A stretch of 64,000 nt of DNA from Apiotrichum sp. Y4204 (lineage: Eukaryota; Basidiomycota; Tremellomycetes; Trichosporonales; Trichosporonaceae). The position numbers and the translations under genes are program-made. Location: positions 1-64,000 of the forward strand of contig JAMYHL010000002.1 of assembly GCA_025531455.1 (NCBI GenBank), given 5' to 3'. Position 1 is the stretch's first letter, and each line of letters starts with the position of its first letter. The notes beneath the pieces were generated by a model. It did no database searches, was not told the origin of the DNA, and saw only the letters and a program-made list of their open reading frames with translations. Positions 32,877-43,396 of this stretch are shown piece after piece.

Positions 32877-34352
32877 ATGACAATAGACCCAACGACCACC
32901 AGCCTCGCCGTCCCCGTCCCCGAGCCCGCCGTCACCATCCCTGCGTCGTCATTCCCTCACATCATCGACGCCATCCTTGAGTCTGCCTCCCCCAGCGTCC
33001 TCATTGCGTTTCGCAATACCTCCACCGAGTTTCGCCACCGCATCTCCCCAGAGGCCATCGCCGCCGTCGCCCAGGCCGACCTAGAGATCAAGGGCGTCCA
33101 TCTCCACCTCGACGTCGAGCTCGACCCAGCAGCGCCGGTGGCAGTGGCCGGCCCGCCCGCCGCTGCTGACTGTGTCTCTCCCCAACTGCCCACTGCCTCT
33201 CCCGCCTGCCCACCACGGCTACCAGCCGGCTACCGCCTCACGGCCACCTTTGCCACCTCGGATGTGCCGGCCCCCGCACCGCGCTATCTCGCGCCATGGG
33301 TGCACATTGTCACTGTGCATGCTGCCGCCCTTGATGGCGACTTTGCCGTAACTGGACATGTCGCACAGGTGCTCGCCGAGGCGAAGGCAACGCTCGATGT
33401 GGTGAGGATAGTTGATTTCGAGGGCGCCACGTCCAAAATTCCCTTCCAAGCACCAAAGTTTGTGCTCTTCATGAACGCCGACAACGACGAGGAGGAGATG
33501 GAGCTCGAGATGGACATGGAGGAGGTAGAGCAGTTCCCGCTGGACGTCGAGCTGCCTGCGAGTACCACTGCCGCTGCTACGAGTGACATGGACCTCGACG
33601 CACCGGCCGCCGAATCGCCCTTCCCGGACAACGTCACCGAGATCATCTGCAACATTGCGTGCTCGCCGTCAGCCGGGTGCACAAACCTCACACGATCGCA
33701 GCTCGCGGCGCTCAACCTCGGACATCGCGACATCCTCAGCAATGTCATCTACATCTTCCGCCCGATACCGGAAGAGCTCGAGAATGGCAGCAACCGCCGA
33801 GGCAGGAGGGCCGATAAGGACAACAAAAGCAAGGAGAGGGAGAAGAACCCGAATCTGATAGCCCCGCCCGAGCCGGCTCCAACGGCAACCTCGCTGTCAC
33901 GCTCGTCATCGGCGCGCTCGTCGCGCTCATCCCGCGGCTCGTCGCCGTCCTCGTCGCCCTGCCCTTCGCCATCCCCCGCACTCGTCCCCTTCCTGGACAA
34001 GAAGCTGTCCTCGTTCCCCTCCCCCGACTTTACCATAGTTGGGTGCGAGAACCTCCGCTACTGGGACGACGACCCCGAGTCCACCCTCTTTGCCCGCTTT
34101 GCAAGCGTCATGAACACGTACTGCGACTGGGACCTGGGCTACGACTACGAGATGGCAAACCTCTCTGTCGACGTCGAGGTCGCACTTGGCCTGAACGGCT
34201 TCAACACTGTCCCCACCTCCCAGCCCCACTACAACCATCACTTTAACGACCTCTCGCGCTCAAACTACTTTAAGAGCTTTCCGCAGTGGACTGCGAGCCA
34301 TGCGCGCACCCCACATGCTCGTGCATGGTATGAACTAATGGCTGTGCCATAG
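32877..34352 (+). CDS. F-box-like family protein
   Basis: Intronless, 491 residues, ATG at 32877. Near residue 25 it has FPHIIDAILESASPSVLIAF then RNTSTEFRHRI, the same F-box-like block as in the 25695-26917 protein. A variable middle region follows, with IVTVHAAALDGDF, VVRIVDFEGATSKI, an acidic stretch (NDEEEMELEMDMEEVE) and VTEIICNIACSPSAG. A low-complexity basic and serine-rich linker (RSSSARSSRSSRGSSPSSS) precedes a C-terminal part (TIVGCENLRYWDDDPESTLF). It has no signal peptide or membrane segment. The role is probably substrate-adaptor-like, but only the N-terminal block supports that. Lack of introns contrasts with most neighbours. Confidence 0.75.
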   Translation: MTIDPTTTSLAVPVPEPAVTIPASSFPHIIDAILESASPSVLIAFRNTSTEFRHRISPEAIAAVAQADLEIKGVHLHLDVELDPAAPVAVAGPPAAADCVSPQLPTASPACPPRLPAGYRLTATFATSDVPAPAPRYLAPWVHIVTVHAAALDGDFAVTGHVAQVLAEAKATLDVVRIVDFEGATSKIPFQAPKFVLFMNADNDEEEMELEMDMEEVEQFPLDVELPASTTAAATSDMDLDAPAAESPFPDNVTEIICNIACSPSAGCTNLTRSQLAALNLGHRDILSNVIYIFRPIPEELENGSNRRGRRADKDNKSKEREKNPNLIAPPEPAPTATSLSRSSSARSSRSSRGSSPSSSPCPSPSPALVPFLDKKLSSFPSPDFTIVGCENLRYWDDDPESTLFARFASVMNTYCDWDLGYDYEMANLSVDVEVALGLNGFNTVPTSQPHYNHHFNDLSRSNYFKSFPQWTASHARTPHARAWYELMAVP

Positions 34353-34574
34353 ACCAAGAACGACGTAGAATAGAGCCAGCCCACTCCGATTACCAGCCCA
34401 TGTTGTCATTCTCATTCTCATCCTCATCCTCACTCCCTCATCACTTGCCATCTATCAGCCTGTTTATAATCCACCCTCTCCTCACTGCTTGTCTACACTA
34501 CTCGCTATTCTTCACACGAATCGATGCATGGTTTTGGTAAAAAATGGCAACACTATGATCCTACTACTCTCATC

Positions 34575-35959
34575 TTAAAGCTTGGCACCGCGGCCGCCGT
34601 CCACAAAGCTGACAACCGTCTTGCCATAGTTCTTACCAGCGAACATGTCCTGGAATGCCGGCACGCAGCCCGCGAGGCCGCCCTCCTTAACGTAGTAGTC
34701 GTACTTGAGCAGGCCGCGGTTGTACAGGTCCGAGAGATATGCGCGGCCCTCGTGGTAGCGGTCCTCGTAGTCGAACGCGATAAACTGGGGTGAGATTTGC
34801 GAGTGTCCTTGAGACTTACGCCCTGCATGGTGGCCTTCATCGAGATGAGCTGCGGGAGGAGGGTCACGCCGTAGGGCTTGTCGGCCGAGTACTGCGAGAT
34901 GGCGCCGCAGAGCACGATGCGAGCGTACGGCTTGATGCGCGAGAGGACGAGGTCGAGCGTCTCGCCGCCGACTGCGATCCGTCAGTTCCACGTTGCATCT
35001 CTTCCACGCACCATTGTCAAAGTAGACGTCAATCCTGCCCGCCGCGCGCAGCTTCTTGGCATAGTCCTTGTCGTTGTAGTTAAGGACGACGTGGCAGCCG
35101 AGCTCGCGCAGCTGCCGGCACTTGTCCTCGGTACCCGCAATCGCAATCACCTTGCACTTCTTGTGCGCGAGCGCAATCTGCGTCGCAATCTGCAGTGAGC
35201 CCTGGAACTGTACGTGCCGCAACTCACCAAGCCAACACTGCCCGCGGCGCCCGAGACGCACACCGTCTCGCCGTCCTTGATCTTGCCGACGTCAAACATG
35301 CCAAAGTACGCCGTCATGCCCGACACGCCGAGGAAGCCGAGGTGGTCGACGTCGCGCCCGTTCTTGGGTGTCCTGTGGGTGAGCACGGAGTCTGGAGGGC
35401 GGGATAGCAGCAGACCATGAGAATGGTACACCATCGACGTCATCGGACTCGATCACGACGGCCAGACAGTGCTGAGCACTCACTCCTTCTTCTGCAGGTG
35501 CTTGGCGGGACCGACCCAGTACTCCTGCCAGCCAAGGGTGCCCTCCACGAGGTCGCCGGCCTTGAACTCGGGCGAGCGCGACTCGACAACGCGGCCGATA
35601 CCGCCAGCACGCATTGTCGCACCGATCTGCACGGGAGGGATGTACGAGGGCGTGTCGACGAGCCACATGCGCATCGCCGGGTCCTGCGATTAGTGTGAAT
35701 TCTGCGGCCACGGTGTTCACACGCTCACGGCCTCCTGCCAGGATCGAGTGCAACATGAAGCGATCGGTAATGCCCGCGATCACGTTCAGGCTCCCACGGT
35801 GATACTCACGATAGAGACGTACTCCGTCTTCACAACGACCTCGCCGTCCTTGGGCGCCTGGAGGGGCGCCGTGTCGGGCTTGAACGTGCGGTCCGTGACG
35901 GGTCCGCGGCCGGGACGTTCCGAGAGCACGATGCGCTTGTTGGTCGAGGGGAGGGGCAT
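34575..35959 (-). CDS. Medium-chain NADP-dependent reductase, PTS1 (AKL)
   Basis: Five or more exons. The ATG at 35959 opens MPLPSTNKRIVLSERPGRG. The N-terminal catalytic-domain part includes DPAMRMWLVDTPSYIPPVQI and GGIGRVVESRSPEFKAGDLV. The second part has HLGFLGVSGMTAYFGMFDVG, the nucleotide-binding VCVSGAAGSVG split by an intron, KVIAIAGTEDKCRQLRELGC, VLNYNDKDY, IDVYFDNVGGETLD and RIVLCGAISQY. This is the zinc-free MDR group (prostaglandin/leukotriene B4 dehydrogenase, CurA-like), reducing enone double bonds with NADPH. The last exon ends GGRGAKL; AKL is a PTS1, so peroxisomal location is likely. Exon borders inside 34780-35480 are approximate. Confidence 0.85.
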
Positions 35960-37510
35960 GGTGTATGTGGGATGTGGTGGAAGGTGGAGAGGTCACGAGC
36001 AAGACAGGTGATATTTATCGATGGTCAAGTGGGTGGACTTTTGCTCTGACGTCGGTTCTCGATAACCGGTCACCGGTGAATAAAATGACGGCGACATCGA
36101 GGGGGGGGGGAACGACGCCTCGCCGAGCCCGCCGAGCCCTTGGTGCGTCCGGAACCTGCACACAATGCACACGATGTGTGCAGCACTGCACGTGCAGCAG
36201 GTCCCTGTTCCCTCGGTAGTGCATGCATGCGGGACCCAGTTACTGAGGATCTCCACCTCGCTAAGACCCAGATGAATCTCCACAATCTCCAGCTCTGATT
36301 GCCGGCTTCGTTTGTCAGCAAGCCTGCGGCGGAAATGACCGACCCAGGACATAGCAAGAGCAACGATCTCACGACCCCATGGTAAACTTCGACGTCTGAG
36401 TATAGATGTGACCCGGCTGATAGAACAAGATTCCAACACGACCTACTGCTGGATACTCCCTATCATTTTGGCAGGCCCTGTTGACGCCAACTTACTTCAC
36501 AAGCTGAATCGCGCGATCCATTTCCAGTATCTTGAAAGTTATGATCCAACAGCCGGCGGGAGGTGGTAATCTCAGACATGAAGCTACGCCTCTGATATGG
36601 CCTCCTCCCGACGGTCACAAACCACGTCCAAACCACACCTCAGTCAGCCACCGACACCGACTATCTCACACACCTCAACTCGCGCATGTCTTGTCTGCAC
36701 CCTAACTACCAGCTTTGCAGCTGTCCAGCGTCTCGTCTACCTCTGCTCCCTTCCGGTTCCGGCTCCATCGCATTGGCGGCCTCGAGGCCCCGGCGCGTCC
36801 GGACAACCTCGCGCACAGAGCCTGCGCCACCACACATCCCTCAGCCAGTGTCCCACTTTCCAGCGTACCAGAGTGCTACGTACTGACACGGTAAACCCTC
36901 GGCCTCGTCTGATAAATAGCAGCACCAGGGGGCGGCCCGGTGGCGCAGACGACGGTGTAGGCGCGCGCCATTACTCGTCACCCCCAAACCGTGCTTGTCC
37001 GCTTCGTGGTCATCGTCTCTTGCGTCGTGTTGCACTGAGGTGGAGTCGCTGGGTATTTAGAGCGCGTCGTCACGCATTCCACGCACGCTCCCTACCTCCC
37101 TGACCTCTTCTCACCCTTTCGACCCCTCACCTGCCTCGCGTGTTCTGAAACGACAACCACTGCGCCATGGCCGTCAGCCATGGTTAGACTTATCCTTGAG
37201 GCACTGCCGCACACGCTCGGCGAGCGCGTGATGCCGTCCTCCAGCCTCATGTCCTCTTCGGTTTGGGTCTCGACCCACGACCTGCGCAACCGGAAGCCTG
37301 AGCGCCATCGCAGCACTGTCAGGCAGCGCTGGCGCACACCTGGATCGCACTCAGGTAACACTTTGCCCGTGCTCGAGCAGCCCTCCTTCTTCATAACGCT
37401 AACCATCCGACCATAGGACACTCAACACAAGCTCATGGCGCTACCCCCGCCCCCATATCAGCAATCTATCCACGCTCCTTACACTTACTGACAAAACACA
37501 CTCGCTCACC
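35960..37510. other. 1.55-kb stretch without a recognised gene
   Basis: Upstream of divergent genes. A minus TATA-like GATAAATATC at 36011-36020 serves the reductase. Long frames such as 36597-37103 are Arg/Pro/Ser-rich without a domain and look like chance reading of GC-rich DNA. Confidence 0.45.
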
Positions 37511-38909
37511 ATGCTGCGCTGGACGCTCGTCCTCGCCGCCGCCGTCGCGGCGGCTCACCCTTTCGCGCGCGCCGAGACTGGTACTCCGGCGCTCGTGCCC
37601 TTCAACTGGACGCTCGACAGCACCACCCCGCTGCTGCAGTACGCCGGCGCGGGCCGCTGGTCGCTCCCTTCCAAGAACGGGACCGCGAGCTTTGTCGACG
37701 GCTCCACTGTGAGCCTATCATTTGTCGGCTCCGACCTCTTCGTGTACGGCACCGTCGACCCCGGATCAGAAATCACCCTCACACTCGACGACACGCGGAA
37801 CCTTCTAGCCGAGCCATCGGACGCGCTCCTCGCCAAAACCCTTGTCGAGTTTGGCCACCACACCGCTACTCTCACCCTTGTGCAAGGCGGTGTCTCCCTT
37901 CATAATCTCACCATCACCACGGGGATGTACATTGCCGCCGCAAACAACTCGCGACCGCGCACACAGCCGTTCATCTCAGAAAACAACCGCAACAGCTTTT
38001 ACCATCTCGACGGGCCGTGGTCTACCGCCGACGATGGTGAGACGTCTGCCGTGGGGCCGAGTGCTTCAGGATGCTGACCCGCAGCACACCTCACCGCCGC
38101 GCCCGGCGCAGAGTTTTGGGCCACTGTCCCTCCCAACTCGTCGTACCTCGTGCTGCGCGGCTCGTCGCTGAACGCGAGTACCTACACCGCCTCGCTGAGG
38201 CCGGTGCCATATGGAATGGAGGGTGTCACGCTCTCGACGCGCTCGGGGAGTGAGAATGATATCCTCTACATGGCGCCCCTGGACCCATCAGTGCAGTATC
38301 TTTTCGACTTTGCTGTCGACCCCAACGGGGCGGACATCAGTCTGCAGGATATGACATTCTACACCTCTGTTCCGTGCGTCAGGAAAGCCATCAAAAGCTG
38401 ATCCCCAGTGGCAGTGACAACTCCGAAACCCCAGCCCCCGACCCTACTGGATCCACCCCTGAGCCCAGCAGTTCCAGTGTCTCCACGGAAGCACCATCCT
38501 CTTCCGCCAAGCCCTGTCCCAACCTTGCCGCCATTATTGGAGGCTCCGTCGGCGGCGGCGTCGCTCTCATCCTCCTCATTCTCCTCTGTTGCTGCTGCTG
38601 CCGCTCGCGTTCCGCCCCGAAGGAAAACGACGCCGACTCTGTGAAGCCCCACATCGAACTCCCGGCCAATCTGAGTCTCCGTACGTCCTGCCCTCAACAA
38701 CACTAACCCCAGACTCGCGGTCGCAGTCGGTCCTCGGCATCGGCTCCATCCTTGAACACATCATGGGCTCAGGCTCAGGCTCGAGCTCAGGACCGGGATC
38801 CCACAGGCGCGGCTCCACTTTCGGGGGCAGCACCTCCGTCGTCTCCGCCAGGCGCGACAACGACCGGGAGGGACGCGTGGAGGTGCTTGAAACCATCAGG
38901 TCCCGATAA
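37511..38909 (+). CDS. Single-pass membrane protein with signal peptide
   Basis: Four exons (37511-38036, 38085-38373, 38415-38680, 38713-38909) give 425 residues with consistent phases. The signal peptide (MLRWTLVLAAAVAAAHPFA) is followed by a beta-rich ectodomain. It opens with FNWTLDSTTPLLQYAGAGRW and FVGSDLFVYGTV, the galactose-binding-like module frequent in basidiomycete surface proteins, and carries many N-glycosylation sites. A Ser/Pro-rich stalk leads to the helix IIGGSVGGGVALILLILL and a CCCCCRSR juncture that is probably palmitoylated. A 100-residue basic/Ser-rich cytoplasmic tail ends the protein (VEVLETIRSR). Function unknown; the layout parallels the gene at 1185-2973. Confidence 0.8.
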
Positions 38910-39702
38910 CGCGTCTTGTTTATGCATTCTTATGAGATGTCTAGACATGCATTCAACAGACCGCCGCAGGAGGAGGCGGATCATCGCGGATGGCGCTCAT
39001 GGAACATGATGTGCGGATCGACAGCTCATGAGGAGAAGATTGACAACTGGAAGGATGAGCATGTGATGGGCAACAGAGGGATGTCCCCACACAAACACGA
39101 TTATCGGACTTGCCCGCAGCACCGGAAGCTTGGCAGCTTTTCCATCCGACGAGCCAGAGTAAGAACCCAAGGTCAGACTGGGGCACTGGGTCTCAGACAT
39201 CGGAGATGCGTGGGAGAGGGAAAGAATGGAATCGGGCCACGGGACGTCACCGTGGATGGTTGGTGCGGAGGGCCGGAACGGCGATCTACCAAAGGCAGCT
39301 GTAGTGAATGTGGCACTTTGGAACACATCATCTAGAGGCCACCTTGCCGGAGAATCTTACCTTGTTCTTTGGATACTCAACCAATGCATACAAAACCTCG
39401 GTGAGTACTTGATATGCATTATCTTCGATGTTATTGCAAGTTTGGAGTGGATTGAAGATGATTTGACGGTTATTGGGACCGAGGTAGCCTGTGCTCGAGG
39501 GTGGCGGTTTTGCGATCATCGTCAGTCTTCGTCGGCTTCAGCACACTTCACTCATAACATTGTAAGGTACTCTGAGCGGTGCATTGCACACTTCTTTACA
39601 TTTAAACCCTCTTTGCGCAATTTATCAAGACAATCTACGGCTACTGCACTTCGTTCAATACACATACTCGAAACTAGGGTCAGCTCCGTCGATATCGAGC
39701 GC
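38910..39702. other. Intergenic between convergent genes
   Basis: No gene seen. The plus frame 39226-40020 runs into the permease gene antisense and is treated as a shadow. Confidence 0.5.
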
Positions 39703-41619
39703 TCACTTGGGATTCTGCTTGTCCGTCATGTTAGAGAACGCTGTATCATGCGCTTCCATGTGCACAAAGTCTCCGCGGGCTCGCGCAGCGGCTTTCTTCT
39801 TGTTTTCTCTGATGAACGCGTACCGGAAAACGAAGAACAGGAGAAGCTCGAGGACGTTTGCGACGAGCAGAGAGCCGATTCCGAGCTGATATTTCGGCGC
39901 CTGACTCGTTACGTAAAAGAAAGGGCCGCAGATATTGCCAATGCACGCTCCGAACCATATCATTCCAGACACAATCATCTTCTGGGAGGTGTTAGAGAGC
40001 TCAGAGGAACATTTTTGTGATTTTTCTTGATTTTTCTTGATTTTTTTGACCATTTTTTGAATTTTCAAATCTCCGCCCCCTGTCAGGCCACTCACCTTTG
40101 ACTGTCCACCCGTGTTAGAGGTGATAAGAGACAGCGAGAGCACAAAGGAAGCCTGATACGAGCCGGTGAGGTAGAAGCAGATGAGGCGGCCGACGTATGC
40201 CTTTTCCGGGGCGAGGAGAAAACCGAGTGCTCCGCCGATTGTTGGGAGCATGAATAGTGCACAGACAATTGTGCGTGAGTTCTTCGGGAGGCGGTCGTTG
40301 AGAAGCGCCCCTGCAGAGATCCAGATAACGACCAGTGCGCCTTGTGGGATGCCGAGAAGGGCTGTTTGGAGCTTGTCCTGTGGTGTCAGTAAGGTGCCAC
40401 ACTCGAGTGCCACTCCCAAGTGCCACATCCAGCGCCGATCTCTCCTTCTGAACAAGCACTCCGCCATCGTTCGCTGGTGTTCTCTTCTTTCCCCGACTCA
40501 CAAATCCAAGACCTTTGATAACGAGCGTGCTAAAGTTTGAGATACCGCCATTGGGGATGTTCGCAATCAACCCAAGAAGGAAAAACAGCCACGTCTTGTA
40601 GTCGAGGTACGCCTCCTTGATCTGTCCCCAGTCGATGCGGCGCTGCTCGATACCTGTCTGATTTTTGGCCATCCGCGCAATCATAAGGAGCTTTTCCTCC
40701 CGGGTGAACCCGGTGAACGTTGCAGGTGAGTTCGGGAGGATAAACGCCAGAATGATGCCCCAGAAGGAACAGAATGCGCCCACAATCAGAAACTCGTACC
40801 GCCAGCTGGCGAGCGCCCCCTTGATGTGCCCGATGGCGTACCCGATCAGCCCGCCGCCCGCGACACCAATGCCGTTCCAGAGGTACCATGCCGAAATGCG
40901 TGAGGGCTGCTCCTCGCGTGTGTAGAACATGGATGTGCTGGTGTTAGAGGGATATCAGGGGGAGACGTACATCAACATGAAAGCCGGGTCGGCACTGCAA
41001 GTCAGCGTGTCGTTCCTATCAAGTTCACTCACATAGCCTCAAAGGCGCCGCTAAGCACACGCAGAGCCGCCAGGGCCCCAAAGTTGTTGGCCGCCGCCTG
41101 GCACATGAGCAGGGCACCCCACATGAAGATGTTAAAGGCGAGGTAGTATGTCGGCGGAGAACGCTGCATGAGGAGGTTACTCGGAATGGCCCAGACGAGC
41201 CACCCAAAGTAAAAGATAGAGCTCAGCCAGGAGTACTGCGTGCCGTGAAGATTCAGGTCTTCTTTGACTGTTATTCGTCAGCATGGCGCCGGAACTTAGT
41301 CCCCACTTCCAAAGATCGCAGCGTAGCTAATAGTCAGTGAGGTAGCTGGGTGTCGGACCTACGAGAGAGTTGTCTTGTCGACATAGTAGAAGAAGTAACA
41401 CACGCCCAGTGCAGGAATGATGCGCAGGTCGAGCTTGCGCTTGAGCCGCTTCTCGGCGACGGGGTCGATTGCCTCGCCGTGTATGCCGTACGTCTCAAGC
41501 GCCTCGGCGTAGATGTCCGCGTGTTGCTGCTTGATGTGCTCGCCGGTGATGGGGGGTGCCTTTTCGGCATCGTCAACCATCACCGCTTCCTCCTTATGGA
41601 TGCTCGTCCGGTCAGGCAT
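39703..41619 (-). CDS. MFS permease, Dal5/anion:cation symporter type
   Basis: Multi-exon, about 520 residues, ATG at 41619 (MPDRTSIHKEEAVMVDD). After a hydrophilic N-terminus come RIIPALGVCYFFYYVDKTT (helix 1 with the D-K pair of the family) and YSWLSSIFYFGWLVWAIPSN (helix 2). Helices 4-6 include RISAWYLWNGIGVAGGGLIG, and helices 7-12 include VSGMIWFGACIGNICGPFF. This matches the allantoate-permease family (TC 2.A.1.14), which imports vitamins, allantoate or carboxylates by proton symport at the plasma membrane. One intron (39982-40095, 114 nt) is stop-free and a multiple of three. There is no evidence for the substrate. Confidence 0.85.
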
Positions 41620-43396
41620 GCTTGGGAAAGTAAGGATCGTCCGTCGCTGGGGATGGGCCCCAGACTCCACAGTCAAGCTTATTATAGCTTCTCGGCGTCC
41701 CTCAAGCAACTGAACGGACCACTTGTGCAAGCGCAAGCTCCGGAGTCGTCATGTCGGCATCTCGGATATCGGCTACCGGCATAACGCGGCAACTCAGAAT
41801 CGTCAAACAATCCGCACCACAAGGCACCGACACGACAGCGACAGGTAGCCGACGGGATCAGTGGAATGCGGGGCCGGGCCGAGCGCGCCGGCGGCTTGTG
41901 TGCATCATGTGCTCAGGAACTGGCTGCATGCATGCTGGAGAGCCTTTCGACCCCAGTACCCCAGTCTCACTTCAGCTTAGATATCCGACATGTGGGCCAC
42001 TTCAGCTTAGATTTCGGGACCCGGCGCGATGTCGGTCCGTATCAGATACCGTCAATTTCACTCTGAAGAGTCACCTCACATGAGTAGAAAGCCAGCAGAA
42101 AGCGCCGCGATTCCGCCGTCAGTTGAGAGTCTTCGTCACCGTGACTTGTAGCGGTTGTCACCCACGCTCACGTCCGGTCTTTGCTCTACTCTATCTGCAC
42201 TCATGGTCTTCTCAAGCATCCCTCGACCAATCTTGAACTCTCTCAACCTTCGTCTTCTCTATCATTCTTGCCTTCAAGCAGCTGTTCGTATCGTTGGCCA
42301 CCCGGCCGACCTCTAAGTTCTGTTTTCTCTGTCCTTCCCTTGGGCGGATATGCCTGCTTGTCACTGTCAGACCTCACTCGTCTCCACCACCTGATTACCC
42401 CCCGGGAATACGGGTACATTGCCAAGATAAAGATAACCAATGGATTAGCGGGGGAGGGCCGAACCCCACCCAGCTCACCTGGTAACGATGGGGCTGTAGT
42501 CTAGCACTCGAAACCTCTCGCCGTTGGTGGCGGCTTTGGCGGACTTCCTTCAACGCACTCTCCCCGAGTCTGCTACCCTTCTGTTCCTCCCTAGTTCCGT
42601 CGACCTATGCAGTCAAATCTAGTCAAAGGTGCTGGAAATCTTGGGAGAAACAGACACACTTTGTCGCTCCGCTCGAACATCACGACGCATTCCAGTGACT
42701 GGGTGGGAGCTGTAGAAAGTCGGCCGAGAGATATTGCCGAGACTGGAGACTTTTGGGCCATTTTATAGACAAGTGGCCTGCCAATGTTATCCGAGCAAAA
42801 AGAGCTTGCAGACCCAAGAAATAGGTAGTCGGTTTTCCAATGTTATCAATGCAGGAGTAACCTGAGTACTGTTCCATGTCGAAATGCCCGTGGCTACTGT
42901 AGAGTTTGTTGCTCCCGCTCCTGGGCAGGCCTCCACGGTTGCACTCAGATACGAACGATTTTCTCAATCTTCATGCGAGTACAACGATGCCTTTGACATG
43001 AGGATGTTAATATTGCCTTCATCTTTCACATCACGCTTTGCTATTCTTCCCTCTGCCCGGATTTGCATGAACACGATTGACATATCTCAACAGGGCGAAG
43101 ATCCCTTCGGCCCCAGACTACATGGTCTTGATCGACTCGACCCCTAATCATCAAATACTGTATCACGCATCGTTTAAGTCGCCTCAGCTTCACCATGAGC
43201 AGCCTCTCTCTCCACCGAGACTGTGAGTCACTTATACACGACGGCTCGCGAAACGCCTCTGCACGAGTAAGTATCAGAACCAATGTCAATGCCACTCACA
43301 CACACTTCGTGCTTTCTTCAACGTATCGGCTCCACTGGAAGGTCTGAGCATCTAAACCTTACACCCTCACCAGGGTGGATGACGACAACCGTTGGT
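41620..43396. other. 1.8-kb stretch without a recognised gene
   Basis: No credible coding region. A 15-mer (cacttcagcttagat) occurs twice, near 41969 and 41999. Confidence 0.45.

Noticed and set aside
36597..37103. 168-codon Arg/Pro-rich frame
   Set aside because: Typical chance frame in GC-rich DNA; no domain and no supporting start context.
39226..40020. 264-codon plus frame
   Set aside because: Much of it is antisense to the well-supported permease exons.
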